In this document: positions 31,569 to 39,963 of the stretch, piece after piece
Layout: every line of letters starts with the position of its first letter
Position numbering within the stretch: position 1 is the stretch's first letter
Assembly (NCBI GenBank): GCA_903862845.1
Contig: CAIOZS010000131.1
Location: 1-43,787, forward strand
Direction of reading: 5' to 3'
DNA from: an uncultured Thermoleophilia bacterium
GTDB taxonomy: Bacteria > Actinomycetota > Thermoleophilia > UBA2241
DNA length: 43,787 nt
Made by a program: the position numbers and the translations under genes
Notes under the pieces: model-generated
What the model saw: only the letters and a program-made list of their open reading frames with translations
Database searches by the model: none
What the model was told of the DNA's origin: nothing

Positions 31569-32423
31569 TCAGCTTCCGCGGCGCGAGCGCCTGGGCTGGA
31601 ACGCCGCGGCCAGCGTCTCGCGGTCGAACGCTCCGGTCTCGCCGCCGACGGCATACTCGTACACGGCGGCGGAGTAGATGCCGTGCAGCGTGGCACCCAG
31701 CAGGCTGATCACCATGATCGCGATGACCGCCACGGCGATCACGGCGATGCCGAGCGCGACAATGCCGGCGCTCATGATGAGGACGCCGAGCGCGACGCCG
31801 ACCACGCCGACGGCCAGGCCGAGCAAGCCAAACACCAGCCCGATCCCGGCGCTACCGATGATCTGCTCGCCCCAGGTCTTCTCGAGCAGCGCGGCGCTGC
31901 GCTTGATCGCCGTGATCGGCCCGACGTCCTCAACGACCAGGACGGGGACGACGAGGAAGGTGATGATGTTCCAGGCCATGCCGCCCAGAGCCGCGATGAT
32001 GACGCCGGCGAAACCGGCGCGTTCGCGCAGAAGCTGAAGGATGAGGCCCACGGTGGCGGCGATCGCCGCGTAGCCGAGGATCGCCCCGCTGTGGCTCCAG
32101 GCGCCGCGCAGGCCGTCGCCGAGCGTCGGGTCGCCGCCTTCGAGGCGGATGATCGCGGCGCTCACCAGGGCCGCGTTGAAGAAGATGATCACGAGGTACT
32201 CGACCAGGTAGAACAGGACGATCAGCACCCAGAGGCCCACATTCGTGCCATTCTCGCCGATGCCTTGCCAGAAGCCGGTGAAGAACCCGGGGACCACGAA
32301 CGAGGCCGTGACGATGAGCACGGCGATCGTCGACACGATCGGGAAGACGACCAGCTCCTTGTCCTGCTGCAGCACCCGCCAGCAGAGTTTGACAAGCGCC
32401 CAGCTGCGCGCAAAACGACCCAT
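31569..32423 (-). CDS. DUF6159-like polytopic membrane protein
   Basis: 284 residues from ATG 32423 (GGAG 7 bases upstream). MGRFARSWALVKLCWRVLQ QDKELVVFPIVS-type start, then about six helices, with conserved EYLVIIFFNAALVSAAIIRLEGGDPT, LVVPVLVVEDVGPITAIKRS and LGATLHGIYSAAVYEYAVGG. This matches the DUF6159/glycerophosphodiester-type membrane family of unknown function. The SAALLEKTWGEQ element is typical of this group. Long glycine/valine-rich helices near the C-terminus. Confidence 0.8.
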   Translation of the reverse strand: MGRFARSWALVKLCWRVLQQDKELVVFPIVSTIAVLIVTASFVVPGFFTGFWQGIGENGTNVGLWVLIVLFYLVEYLVIIFFNAALVSAAIIRLEGGDPTLGDGLRGAWSHSGAILGYAAIAATVGLILQLLRERAGFAGVIIAALGGMAWNIITFLVVPVLVVEDVGPITAIKRSAALLEKTWGEQIIGSAGIGLVFGLLGLAVGVVGVALGVLIMSAGIVALGIAVIAVAVIAIMVISLLGATLHGIYSAAVYEYAVGGETGAFDRETLAAAFQPRRSRRGS

Positions 32424-32603
32424 GCCCGCTCCTCTCCGGTTTGTTGCCCTGAGCATCCTATCGGCCTTTCGCGCGCGGTCCTGAAGCGCCTTGGCGCGCG
32501 GTGCCCTTTGACGCAGGGTCGCGCAGCAGATAGAACCCGGGCATGAGTCTGATTGGGTTGCCGGCGGTGACCGGCGGCGCCGCGACGATGGAGGTACGTG
32601 AGC

Positions 32604-33107
32604 ATGGCGAAGGGAACCGTTCACCTGTGCGTGGGTATTTACGACGGGCTGGAGACGGCCGAAGGCGACTACGCCGACCTGAACAAGCTGCATCACGCGG
32701 GCCTGGTCGGCGCCTACGACGCCGCCGTGGTGGAGCGCGGGGCCGACGGGACGGTCAGCGTCGTCGAACGCAAGAAGGAGACTGCCCGCGGCGCCTGGAC
32801 CGGGCTCGGCATCGGCGCGCTCGCCGGCCTGCTCTTCCCGCCGGCGATTATCGGCACGGCGCTCGTGGGCGGGGTGGCCGGCGGGCTCGTGGGCAAAGCG
32901 AGAGAGAGCCTCTCGAAGGCCGACGCCGAGGAGCTCGGCGCCGCCCTGCGCGAGCACGAGGTCGCGCTGGTCGTGGTGGGTGACGCGGCCTTGCTCGAGC
33001 ACGTCGAGCAAGTGCTGGCCGGGGCCAGGCGGCGTGTCGCGAAAGAGCTCGACCTGACGAAGGAAGACCTCGGCCAGGCGATGCAGGAGGCCGAGCAGGC
33101 GGAGTGA
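32604..33107 (+). CDS. DUF1269 (DUF1269/TerB-like stress) protein
   Basis: 167 residues. VHLCVGIYDGLETAEGDYADL, LVGAYDAAVVERGADG, a Gly/Ala-rich hairpin GALAGLLFPPAIIGTALVGG that may insert in membranes, then LREHEVALVVVGDAALLEHVEQ and a helical tail. Matches DUF1269, a general-stress-associated family of unknown function. GTG 32598 and ATG 32604 are both possible (GGAGG at 32589); I chose ATG. Heads a small cluster with GlsB/YeaQ and DUF1622 genes. Confidence 0.8.
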   Translation: MAKGTVHLCVGIYDGLETAEGDYADLNKLHHAGLVGAYDAAVVERGADGTVSVVERKKETARGAWTGLGIGALAGLLFPPAIIGTALVGGVAGGLVGKARESLSKADAEELGAALREHEVALVVVGDAALLEHVEQVLAGARRRVAKELDLTKEDLGQAMQEAEQAE

Positions 33108-33123
33108 TCGCCGGCGCGGGCAG

Positions 33124-33306
33124 GTGCCGGCCTACGCCTTCCCGAAGAACCGGGAGGATCTTGCCGTGCTGCGCATCGTGGTGCGCCGGGGCTTCACGAT
33201 GGACGTGGCCGACATGCTGCTGCACGACCTGCGCACAAAGCTCAAGGATCTGGAGAAGCTGCCGGCGCCGCTGCATGACAAGGATCCCGGCGGGTTCCAT
33301 CACTGA
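33124..33306 (+). pseudogene. gadB: C-terminal relic of glutamate decarboxylase
   Basis: 60 codons only: VPAYAFPKNREDLAVLRIVV, RRGFTMDVADMLLHDL, ending PGGFHH. This is the last segment of PLP-dependent glutamate decarboxylase (VPAY..PEN..D..VLRVVVR.GFS.DLA..LL.D...L, FHH end). The rest of the roughly 460-residue enzyme, with the PLP lysine, is absent: upstream lies the DUF1269 stop 16 bases away. GTG 33124 has no ribosome site. A deletion or recombination left the tail behind, hinting that an acid-stress gad gene once lay in this stress cluster. Confidence 0.75.
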
Positions 33307-33369
33307 GACGCAGCGAGGTATCATCCCGGCTGCGTGGGCGCGGCGACCAGGGGAGGAGCGGCTTTCATC

Positions 33370-33699
33370 ATGTGGAGCATCATGGCCTATGTCGTCCTCG
33401 GGATGCTGGCCGGCTGGGTCGCCAGCCTGCTGGTGCGTCGCGACATGCACCCCTCCGATTGGGGCACGCTCTTCATCGTCGGGGTCGCCGGCTCCCTGAT
33501 CGGGGGCATCGTCATGGGACTGATCTTCGGGCAAGGACTGGAACTGCACCCCGGCGGCGTGATCTCGTCGATCGTGTTCGCGTGCCTGATACTCTGGATC
33601 GTCACGACCGTGAAGAACCGTGGGCAGGTCAAGGCGCGGAAGCCCGACGACGGCGCGCACCGCGAGCCCAAGGGCGGCTCCCGGCACCACAAGGGCTGA
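33370..33699 (+). CDS. GlsB/YeaQ/YmgE-family membrane protein
   Basis: 109 residues, ATG 33370. Three helices: IMAYVVLGMLAGWVASLLV, WGTLFIVGVAGSLIGGIVMGL with the family glycines, and GGVISSIVFACLILWIV, then a basic hydrophilic tail (HREPKGGSRHHKG). This is the transglycosylase-associated (PF04226-type) stress family; its name is historical and no enzyme activity is shown. Located with DUF1269 and DUF1622 genes. Confidence 0.86.
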   Translation: MWSIMAYVVLGMLAGWVASLLVRRDMHPSDWGTLFIVGVAGSLIGGIVMGLIFGQGLELHPGGVISSIVFACLILWIVTTVKNRGQVKARKPDDGAHREPKGGSRHHKG

Positions 33700-33739
33700 G
33701 GCCGGGGCCGCGCCGGACCGCCAGCGAAAGGGGTGGCAG

Positions 33740-34129
33740 ATGGACTTCAAGCAGTTCATGGACGGCGTTTCGCGCGCCTTCGAGCTTGTCGGCATCGCCG
33801 TGCTCGTGATCGGCTTCCTCGCCGGCCTCTTCCTGGCCGTGCGCGACCTCGTGCGCGGTGAGCGCAGCGGCGTCTACCGCATGATCCGCAAGTACTTCGG
33901 CCAGAGCATCCTGCTGGGCCTCGAGGTCCTCGTGGCCGCCGACCTCATCCGCACCGTCGCCGTCGACCCGACCCTGCGCAACGTGGAGGTACTCGGGCTG
34001 ATCGTGCTCATCCGCACGTTCCTCAGCTTCTCGCTGGAGATCGAGATCGAGGGTATCGTGCCGTGGCGGCGCTGGCGCCTGATGGCGCCCGGATCGCCGC
34101 CCCCCGAAGGCCGCGACGATACCGGCTGA
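33740..34129 (+). CDS. DUF1622 membrane protein
   Basis: 129 residues, ATG 33740 after AAAGGGGTGG. FKQFMDGVSRAFELVGIAVL, a first helix (VLVIGFLAGLFLAV), RMIRKYFGQSILLGLEVLVAADLIRTV, LIVLIRTFLSFSLEIEIEG. This is the DUF1622 pattern (R...G..ILLGLE.LVA.D...T...LIRT.LS..L..E). Function unknown; often near stress genes. Confidence 0.85.
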   Translation: MDFKQFMDGVSRAFELVGIAVLVIGFLAGLFLAVRDLVRGERSGVYRMIRKYFGQSILLGLEVLVAADLIRTVAVDPTLRNVEVLGLIVLIRTFLSFSLEIEIEGIVPWRRWRLMAPGSPPPEGRDDTG

Positions 34130-34260
34130 GGCGCTGCGCCGGGCCGTTCCGGAGGTCCCTATGCACGGAGGCACTCGGCTTCCCGCCGTGGCCGCACTTG
34201 TCGTCGCGAGCGTGGCGTGGGACGCGACGGGCGTCGGCCCATCCCCCCGAGGGCGCCGCT

Positions 34261-34295
34261 GAGCGCAGCCGCCGCGCTGGAGCGCAGCCGCCGCG
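34261..34295. repeat. Two 16-base direct repeats
   Basis: GAGCGCAGCCGCCGCG occurs at 34261-34276 and 34280-34295, between the DUF1622 gene and the convergent GGDEF stop; perhaps part of transcription end. Confidence 0.45.
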
Positions 34296-35900
34296 TCAGC
34301 CGGCGACCACGACCGTGTTCTTGCCGGAGTGCTTGGCCTCGTAGAGGGCGGCGTCGGCGGCCCTGACGAGTGCACTCGCGTCGCCCATCTCCGGCGTGAG
34401 CAGGGCGACGCCGATGCTCACCGTGACGATGCGCGGCACGCCGCAGGCCTTCTGGGCGGCAGTGACCGCGACGGTGTGGCGGATGCGACCGGCGACAGCG
34501 CTGGCGCCCCCGCGGTGAGCCATGGCACGAGCCATGCCGGCGGCGGCCGACGGCACCTCAAAGTCGGCCGCCGGGCCGGAATCGTCCGGTGGCGTGTTGG
34601 GCAGCATCACCGCGAACTCCTCGCCGCCGTAACGCGCCGCCAGGTCGATGCTCTGGCGTAGCCCAGCCTGCAGGAGCCGGGCGACGATGCGCAGCACCTC
34701 GTCGCCGATCAGGTGGCCGTAGTCGTCGTTGAACGTCTTGAAGTCGTCGATGTCGATCATCAGAAGCGTGAGCGGCAGACGGTAGCGCCGAGCCCGGACG
34801 AACTCCTCGAAGAGGCGCTCGCGGAAGCGGCGGTGGTTGCACAGGCCGGTCAGCCCGTCGGTGTCGGCTTGCTCCTGCAGCGAGCGGTAGAGGCGCGCGT
34901 TCTGGAAGGCGAGCGCCGCCTGCTCGCCGATGGCGCGCGCCAGCTCGATCTCGTCGTCGCTGAAGTGGCGCTCCTCGCGCGTCTCGACGAGGCGCATGAG
35001 GCCGAGGGGCAGGCCCTTGAAGATCAACGGCACGTTGAGGCTGCTGCGCTCGCCGCGCTCGGAGAGCTCCTCGCGGGCGGCTTCGTCGAGCTCGGGGTCA
35101 GACGCCTGCTCCACCTGGGAACCTCGGCTGAGGAGCAAGCCGCCCGACGCACGCGCAGCCGGGAGGCCGCGGCCGCCTTCCGGGAGGCGCTCAAAGACGA
35201 CGAGCGGCGTCAGCTCGTCACCCCCTTCCGAGCACGCGTTGATGATGCAGCGCGAGACGCCGAGAGCCTCGGCCGCCACACGCGCCATCACGTCGAGAGC
35301 CTCTTCGAACACGAGCGTGGAGGTGAGCGCGTCGCCGATCTCGCGCAGCGCCTGGAGCTGGCGGTTCCGCTCCTCCAGCCGCCGGAAGGCGCGCGCGTTG
35401 TTGATCGCGGTCGCCGCCTGCACAGCGAGCTGACCGAAGAGCTCGCGCTCGGCCGCCGTGAAGCGGCGCAGCTCGCGCGTCTCGACGAGCCCGAGCACGC
35501 CGATCACCCGGTCGCCGTAGACGAGCGGCGCGTCGATCGTGGTCTGAAAGCCCCACTTGTCGAACGACGCGCGGTCGGTGGGCTGCAGGTCGGGGTCGTC
35601 GGCGTGGAGCTCGACGGTCTGCCGGCCTTCGACGACGGCCAGCATGCTGTTCCAGCCGTCGAGCTCGGCGGTGTCTCCGAGGGAGTCGCCGTACGGGTTC
35701 TCATCAGCGGCGCACCAGGTGGCCACGAAGGTCACGTGCCGGGCGCCCGGCTCGTGCTCCCAGATGTCGCAGGAGAACACGCCCATAGCTTCGCCGATCT
35801 GACGGGCGACCGTGGCGAGGATGTCTTCGGCCGCGAGGCTCGACGCCAGCGTAGCGCTGACCTCGGCGAGGATGCTCTGCGCCGACTTTCGCGTGACCAT
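34296..35900 (-). CDS. GAF-GAF-GGDEF diguanylate cyclase
   Basis: 534 residues. First GAF about 18-165 (LAAEDILATVARQIGEAMGV ... DRVIGVLGLVE), second GAF about 185-340 (FEEALDVMARVAAEALGVSR ... LGLMRLVETREERHFSDDE), then the cyclase domain from DTDGLTGLCNHR (340-534) with DIDDFKTFNDDYGHLIGD and active-site GGEEF. It makes c-di-GMP from two GTP in response to ligands of the GAFs. The product-inhibition site RxxD reads QSID, so feedback is probably lost. Between MLPNT and AGRIR there is an Ala/Gly/Met-rich insert of about 35 residues that normal GGDEF domains lack. Confidence 0.92.
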   Translation of the reverse strand: MVTRKSAQSILAEVSATLASSLAAEDILATVARQIGEAMGVFSCDIWEHEPGARHVTFVATWCAADENPYGDSLGDTAELDGWNSMLAVVEGRQTVELHADDPDLQPTDRASFDKWGFQTTIDAPLVYGDRVIGVLGLVETRELRRFTAAERELFGQLAVQAATAINNARAFRRLEERNRQLQALREIGDALTSTLVFEEALDVMARVAAEALGVSRCIINACSEGGDELTPLVVFERLPEGGRGLPAARASGGLLLSRGSQVEQASDPELDEAAREELSERGERSSLNVPLIFKGLPLGLMRLVETREERHFSDDEIELARAIGEQAALAFQNARLYRSLQEQADTDGLTGLCNHRRFRERLFEEFVRARRYRLPLTLLMIDIDDFKTFNDDYGHLIGDEVLRIVARLLQAGLRQSIDLAARYGGEEFAVMLPNTPPDDSGPAADFEVPSAAAGMARAMAHRGGASAVAGRIRHTVAVTAAQKACGVPRIVTVSIGVALLTPEMGDASALVRAADAALYEAKHSGKNTVVVAG

Positions 35901-35937
35901 GACGCCACACTATCACTTCGGGTCGTGAAGTGGCTGC

Positions 35938-36100
35938 TCAGCACGGCTCTCCCGGGCTGAAGTGAACCTTCCCGCCGCCGTCCGCAAGCGCGCTCAGGTC
36001 GACGTCACGAAGGTTCAGCTCGCGACGGCCGATCTTCGAGAGCGAGAGCAGCGCATCCATCAGCTCGCCCAGGTGCCGGGCCTCCGCCCCTCTCTCGCAA
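35938..36100 (-). pseudogene. Histidine kinase relic (end of dimerisation helix and C-terminus)
   Basis: On the minus strand, frame ending at TGA 35938-35940, the sequence reads ARHLGELMDALLSLSKIGRR, ELNLRDVDLSALA, then GGGKVHFSPGEPC. The first part is the second DHp helix of bacteriophytochrome-like kinases (RMGELIDDLL.LSR..R.EL....VDLS.LA); the last few residues resemble the end of an ATPase domain (G..F.F..PG). The catalytic domain is gone and the upstream His-box helix is unreadable, so an internal deletion is likely. It precedes the GGDEF gene by 37 bases. Confidence 0.6.
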
Positions 36101-36256
36101 TGATGGCCGCTCGAGCGGCATCCGCAAAGTGGGCGGGCCTCGAGCGGGGGACCGGCTCGGACGCCGCGCGCCGGCCGGCCCGGCGGGCCGGCCCTTTCGC
36201 TTCACCTGCTCCTCGGGTACGCTCCTGCGCGAAGTCACCGCGACGGAGGAGGGGGC

Positions 36257-37978
36257 GTGGCGCAGCGGGCGAGCCGGCCGCCGGCGGCCGGCGGCGTGCT
36301 CGCCGCCGCTGATCGCCGGCCGCCTCACGCCGGACTCGTGCTCGCCACGCTGATCCTCGGCGCCATCGTCGCCAACATCAACACCTCGATCAGCAACGTC
36401 GCCTTGCCCGACATCGGCCAGGCGCTGAGCGCCTCCAACCAGCAGCTCACCTTCATCACCGACGCCTACCAGATCGCCATCGCCTCCACCGTCCTCTATC
36501 TCGGCGCGGTCGGCGACCGCTACGGGCGCAAGAAGCTCTTGCTGCTCGGCGCCGCTCTCTGCATCCCGTTCTCGATCCTCTCGTCTCTGGCCCACGGCTG
36601 GCACGGACTCGTGCTCGCGCAGATGGCCACCGGCGTCGCCGGCGGGATGATCTATCCCACCACCCTCTCGCTGATCACGGCGCTCTACTCGGGCAAGACC
36701 ATGACGCGTGCCGTTGCCCTCTGGATGGGCATCGGTGCCGGCGCCTCGGTGTTCGGACCACTCGTCGGCGGCTTCCTGCTCGAGCACTTCTGGTGGGGCT
36801 CCGTGTTTCTCGTGACCACGCCGCTGGCGGCCGTCGTGCTGGGGCTCGCGCTGTTCGTCGTGCCCCGCCGCTCCGGCGAGCACAACGGCAAGGTCGATCA
36901 CCCCGGCGGCGTGCTGTCGGTGCTCGCGGTCTCGTCGTTTGTGGTCATGGTCGTGCTGCTGCCGCAGGGGATCACGCCCGTGGTGCTGGGCTTGCTGGCG
37001 ACCGCCGCGGTGACAGGCGCGCTCTTCGTGCTGCGTGAGCGGCACGCCTCCGAGCCGCTCTTCGACCTCAAGCTGGCGGCGGCGCCGACGTTCTGGGTCG
37101 CGTTCGTGGCCGGTCTCGTTGCCTTCGGCGCCCTCGTCGGCGCGGTCTTCATCGGGCAGCAGTTCACCCAAAACGTGCTGGGCTTCGACCCGCTCAAGGC
37201 GGCGACGATGACGCTGGCCATGGCGGCCGCCATGATCGCCTCGGCGCCCGTCGCCGCGCGCCTCATCGGGCGCCTCGGCACGCGGCTCACGCTGGCCGCG
37301 GGGCTGAGCGCGATCGCCCTCGGCTTCGTCACGATCGCGCTCACCTGGCGGCCGGGCGCGTCCGTCGTCTGGGTGCTCGTCGGGTACGCGCTCCTGGGCT
37401 GCGGCGTCGGCACCGCGGGCACGCCGAGCAGCCGCTCGCTGACGGCCTCGCTGCCCGTGCGTCGCGTCGGCATGGGCTCGGCCTCGGCCGACCTCACCAA
37501 GGACCTCGGCGGCGCCGTCTTCCAGGCGATCCTGGGGACGCTGCTCACGATCGCCTACGCCCAGTACTTCGTGCGCGCCTTCGCGACGCTGCCGGCGGCG
37601 CACGCGCAGAAGCTCGGCCGCACGGCGGCGGCGGAGATCTCGGCGTCGTTCGCCGGCGCCCGCCACGTCGCCGCAAGGCTGCCCGGCGCCGACGCCGACC
37701 AGCTCGTTGCCGCGGCCCGCGATGCCTTCACGGATGGCAAGACGCTGGCCATCGGCTTCGCCCTGGCCGCCGCCCTGGTGGGCATCGGTCTGGTGCTCTG
37801 GAAGTACCCGCGCCACAAGGCCGAGCGGGACGAGCTCTCGGCGATCGCCGCGAAGAACGAGGAGTACTTAGCGAAGCTCGAGGCGGCGCCCGGCGGCGAG
37901 AAGGCGGCGCGCGAGCCTGCGGCTCCGCCGCCGACCACGCCGCCCACCTCGCCGCGCAGCGCGCCGCCGCCCGGCTGA
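36257..37978 (+). CDS. DHA2-family MFS drug/proton antiporter
   Basis: 573 residues, GTG start behind GGAGGAGGGGG. Fourteen-helix efflux pump: ILGAIVANINTSISNVALPD in helix 1, the motif A loop GAVGDRYGRKKLLLLGA, motif C-like GIGAGASVFGPLVGGFLLEH, GLVAFGALVGAVFIGQQF, and a final extra-cytoplasmic loop (RAFATLPAAHAQKL) before the last helix. Relatives export dyes, antibiotics or quaternary compounds using the proton gradient. The C-terminal tail is a hydrophilic helix and Pro/Thr-rich run. No adjacent regulator; the TA and TetR genes are distant. Confidence 0.92.
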   Translation: MAQRASRPPAAGGVLAAADRRPPHAGLVLATLILGAIVANINTSISNVALPDIGQALSASNQQLTFITDAYQIAIASTVLYLGAVGDRYGRKKLLLLGAALCIPFSILSSLAHGWHGLVLAQMATGVAGGMIYPTTLSLITALYSGKTMTRAVALWMGIGAGASVFGPLVGGFLLEHFWWGSVFLVTTPLAAVVLGLALFVVPRRSGEHNGKVDHPGGVLSVLAVSSFVVMVVLLPQGITPVVLGLLATAAVTGALFVLRERHASEPLFDLKLAAAPTFWVAFVAGLVAFGALVGAVFIGQQFTQNVLGFDPLKAATMTLAMAAAMIASAPVAARLIGRLGTRLTLAAGLSAIALGFVTIALTWRPGASVVWVLVGYALLGCGVGTAGTPSSRSLTASLPVRRVGMGSASADLTKDLGGAVFQAILGTLLTIAYAQYFVRAFATLPAAHAQKLGRTAAAEISASFAGARHVAARLPGADADQLVAAARDAFTDGKTLAIGFALAAALVGIGLVLWKYPRHKAERDELSAIAAKNEEYLAKLEAAPGGEKAAREPAAPPPTTPPTSPRSAPPPG

Positions 37979-38070
37979 GCCAGGCTCGCGTGAGCCGGGA
38001 ACGGTCAGGGCGACGACATGGATGAGATCGAGGCCGAGGTCGCGATGGACGAGGCGGCAGGCTGAGCCTC

Positions 38071-38128
38071 GCCGCCGCGAGGCGGCGGCCCACCGTTTCG
38101 CCGCCGCGAGGCGGCGGCCCGTCGTTTC
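38071..38128. repeat. Two tandem 29-base hairpin repeats
   Basis: 38071-38099 and 38100-38128 are head-to-tail copies (27 of 29 identical). Each holds GCCGCC-GCGA-GGCGGC followed by CGTTTC. They lie between convergent MFS and haem-protein genes, so are probably a doubled terminator. Confidence 0.75.
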
Positions 38129-38146
38129 GCCGTCGCCGCCCGCGCG

Positions 38147-38830
38147 TCAGCGCGTGTAGTACTTGATCAGCGTCTGCTCCTCGGCAGCCGAGACCGCGGC
38201 GCCCTGCTGCACCATCGCGTCGATGAGGGCCTTGGCCTGAGCGGCGCTGGACGCGTGGTACTGCAGGGCGGGATCGGCCGAATGGCACGAGCCGCAGCGC
38301 GCGTTGATGACGGCGGTCGCGCCGGAACCCGAGCTCGCGGCCGAGGGCGACGGCGCCGGCGTGCTGCCGCCCGCGTTATCTGTCAAGGAGGCCTGGAACC
38401 CCCGTACCAGCGTCTGCTTCTCAGCGTCGCTGAGCTTCGCCTGCGGATGCAGCAGCGTGTACTGCAACGGCGGCATGTTGCCGTTGATGGCGTGCCGCAG
38501 CCCTTCGGTGGTCAGCGCGCCGTTCCAGTCCGAGAAGTTGGCGATCTCCCGGGCGCGGCGGACGTCGTGCTCGGCGAGCCACGAGAAGGGCGCGATCTTC
38601 ACCGCCCACCACCACGTGGTCTCGTTGCTGTGGCAGTCGTAGCACGATGCCTTGGCGATGGCTTCGGCCGTGGGCGAGCTCCACTGGAAGGGGTTCGCGG
38701 CGGCCACACTGGTGCGATCGCGTCCGTAGGGGACGAACTGGATCACGACGAACAGCGCGATGAGCCCGACGATCGTCCAGAGAGCGATCTTCCTGCGGGA
38801 CCGTTTGGGGCGAGCACTCGCCTTGGCCAC
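38147..38830 (-). CDS. Haem-binding domain protein with two CxxCH motifs
   Basis: 227 residues from GTG 38830 (AAGGAG 8 bases upstream). A basic N-terminus (AKASARPKRSRRK) and one membrane helix (IALWTIVGLIALFVVIQFV) anchor it outside. Then SCYDCHSNETTWWWAVKIAP with NMPPLQYTLLHPQAKL, the Haem_bd (PF14376-type) pattern, and after a Ser/Pro linker a second CGSCH (RCGSCHSADPALQYH). Two c-type haems are likely, for extracytoplasmic electron transfer. TTG 38884, also after AAGGAG, would add a near-repeat of the N-terminus (TKTGARRKRSR). Confidence 0.86.
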   Translation of the reverse strand: MAKASARPKRSRRKIALWTIVGLIALFVVIQFVPYGRDRTSVAAANPFQWSSPTAEAIAKASCYDCHSNETTWWWAVKIAPFSWLAEHDVRRAREIANFSDWNGALTTEGLRHAINGNMPPLQYTLLHPQAKLSDAEKQTLVRGFQASLTDNAGGSTPAPSPSAASSGSGATAVINARCGSCHSADPALQYHASSAAQAKALIDAMVQQGAAVSAAEEQTLIKYYTR

Positions 38831-38895
38831 CGGAGGTCTCCTTGTGTTGCGGGATCGCTTGCGACGGGCACCGGTCTTGGTCAATGCAGGTCTCC
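38828..38895 (-). repeat. Duplicated start region of the haem protein gene
   Basis: AAGGAGACCT recurs 54 bases apart, each time followed by a start (TTG 38884; GTG 38830) and codons for T/AK-x-ARxKRSR. A tandem duplication of ribosome site plus first codons explains it. Confidence 0.6.
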
Positions 38896-38979
38896 TTGTT
38901 CGGCCAGGCGGTGCGCCATTGTACCCGGGGCGCCGGGGCGCTTCATCCCGGCCGGTCGTCTTGCAGGCGCGGGGGATGC

Positions 38980-39963
38980 TCAGTCGGTGACCGGCTGCAC
39001 CGCGGGCTCCTCGTCGGCCGGGGACGGCCGGCGGCGCCCGGCCGCGAGCCCCCGCGCCGCGAGGACGGCGAGCGCCCCGACGATCAGGGCCATGCCGATG
39101 CCTTCGACGAGCGTCGGCACCTCCCCGAGCTGCAGCCAGGCGGCCACCACGCCGACCACGGGGATGGCCAGCGTGCCGAGTCCGGCGGCGCCGGCCGAGA
39201 GCGTGCGCAGGGCATAGAGCCACAGGACCCAGGCGACCGCGTTGGCGAAGATCACCGTGTAGGCGAGGCCCCAGACGAACCCCGCCGTCCACTCGGGCCC
39301 GCCGCTGTACGTGAGCGCGGCGATGAGCATCAGGGGGAGCGCGCCGATGGCCATCTGCCAGGTGGTGAGCGAGATCACGTCGACGTGATGCTTGCGCTGC
39401 ATGAGCTTGACGACAAGGGCACTTGCCGCCCAGGCGAAGCCGCCCGCCACCGTCAGCACGCTGCTCATCAGGCCCTGGATCTGCCACGGAGCGACCACCA
39501 GCAGGAGCCCCGCGAGCGACAGGACAACCGCGGCCCACTGCACGCCGCGCAGGCGTTCCCCGAGAAACCCCCATGCCAGCAGCAGCAGCCAGAACGGCAT
39601 GGTGTAGGTGAGTACGGCGACCTTGCCGGCACCCCCGCTGTGCAGCGCCACCATGACAAGGCCCACGAAGGCCGTGGTCTGCAGCAGGCCGATGACCGTC
39701 GTCCAGCCGAGCGGCGGCGGGCGCAGCGGGCGCCGCGTCACGATCAGCACGAGGAACAGGCAGAGCGCGGTGAGCACGAGGCGCAGAGCCGCGAAGGTCA
39801 GCGGCTGCGAGTACCCGAGCGCGACCTTGGTGGCCACCCAGCCGTAGCCCCAGATGGGTCCCAGAAGGACGAGCGCGAGGACGCCCAGGTCGCGGCTGCG
39901 GGCGGCCTGCTTGCCCTGCGTAGTGGTGCTCTGTGCGGGCGGCGAGGACGTGCCGGTCTCCAT
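38980..39963 (-). CDS. EamA/DMT-family transporter
   Basis: 327 residues with ten helices in two EamA halves: ALVLLGPIWGYGWVATKVAL ... LLLLAWGFLGERLRG and SVLTVAGGFAWAASALVVKL ... TLAIPVVGVVAAWLQLGEVP. Likely exporter of amino acids or small metabolites. The basic C-terminal tail (RRRPSPADEEP) is cytoplasmic. ATG 39963 gives the Ser/Gln-rich N-terminus. No partner gene. Confidence 0.9.
   Translation of the reverse strand: METGTSSPPAQSTTTQGKQAARSRDLGVLALVLLGPIWGYGWVATKVALGYSQPLTFAALRLVLTALCLFLVLIVTRRPLRPPPLGWTTVIGLLQTTAFVGLVMVALHSGGAGKVAVLTYTMPFWLLLLAWGFLGERLRGVQWAAVVLSLAGLLLVVAPWQIQGLMSSVLTVAGGFAWAASALVVKLMQRKHHVDVISLTTWQMAIGALPLMLIAALTYSGGPEWTAGFVWGLAYTVIFANAVAWVLWLYALRTLSAGAAGLGTLAIPVVGVVAAWLQLGEVPTLVEGIGMALIVGALAVLAARGLAAGRRRPSPADEEPAVQPVTD

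Noticed and set aside
34261-34295. Possible CRISPR-like repeats
   Set aside because: Only two 16-base units with a 3-base gap; no spacers and no cas genes.
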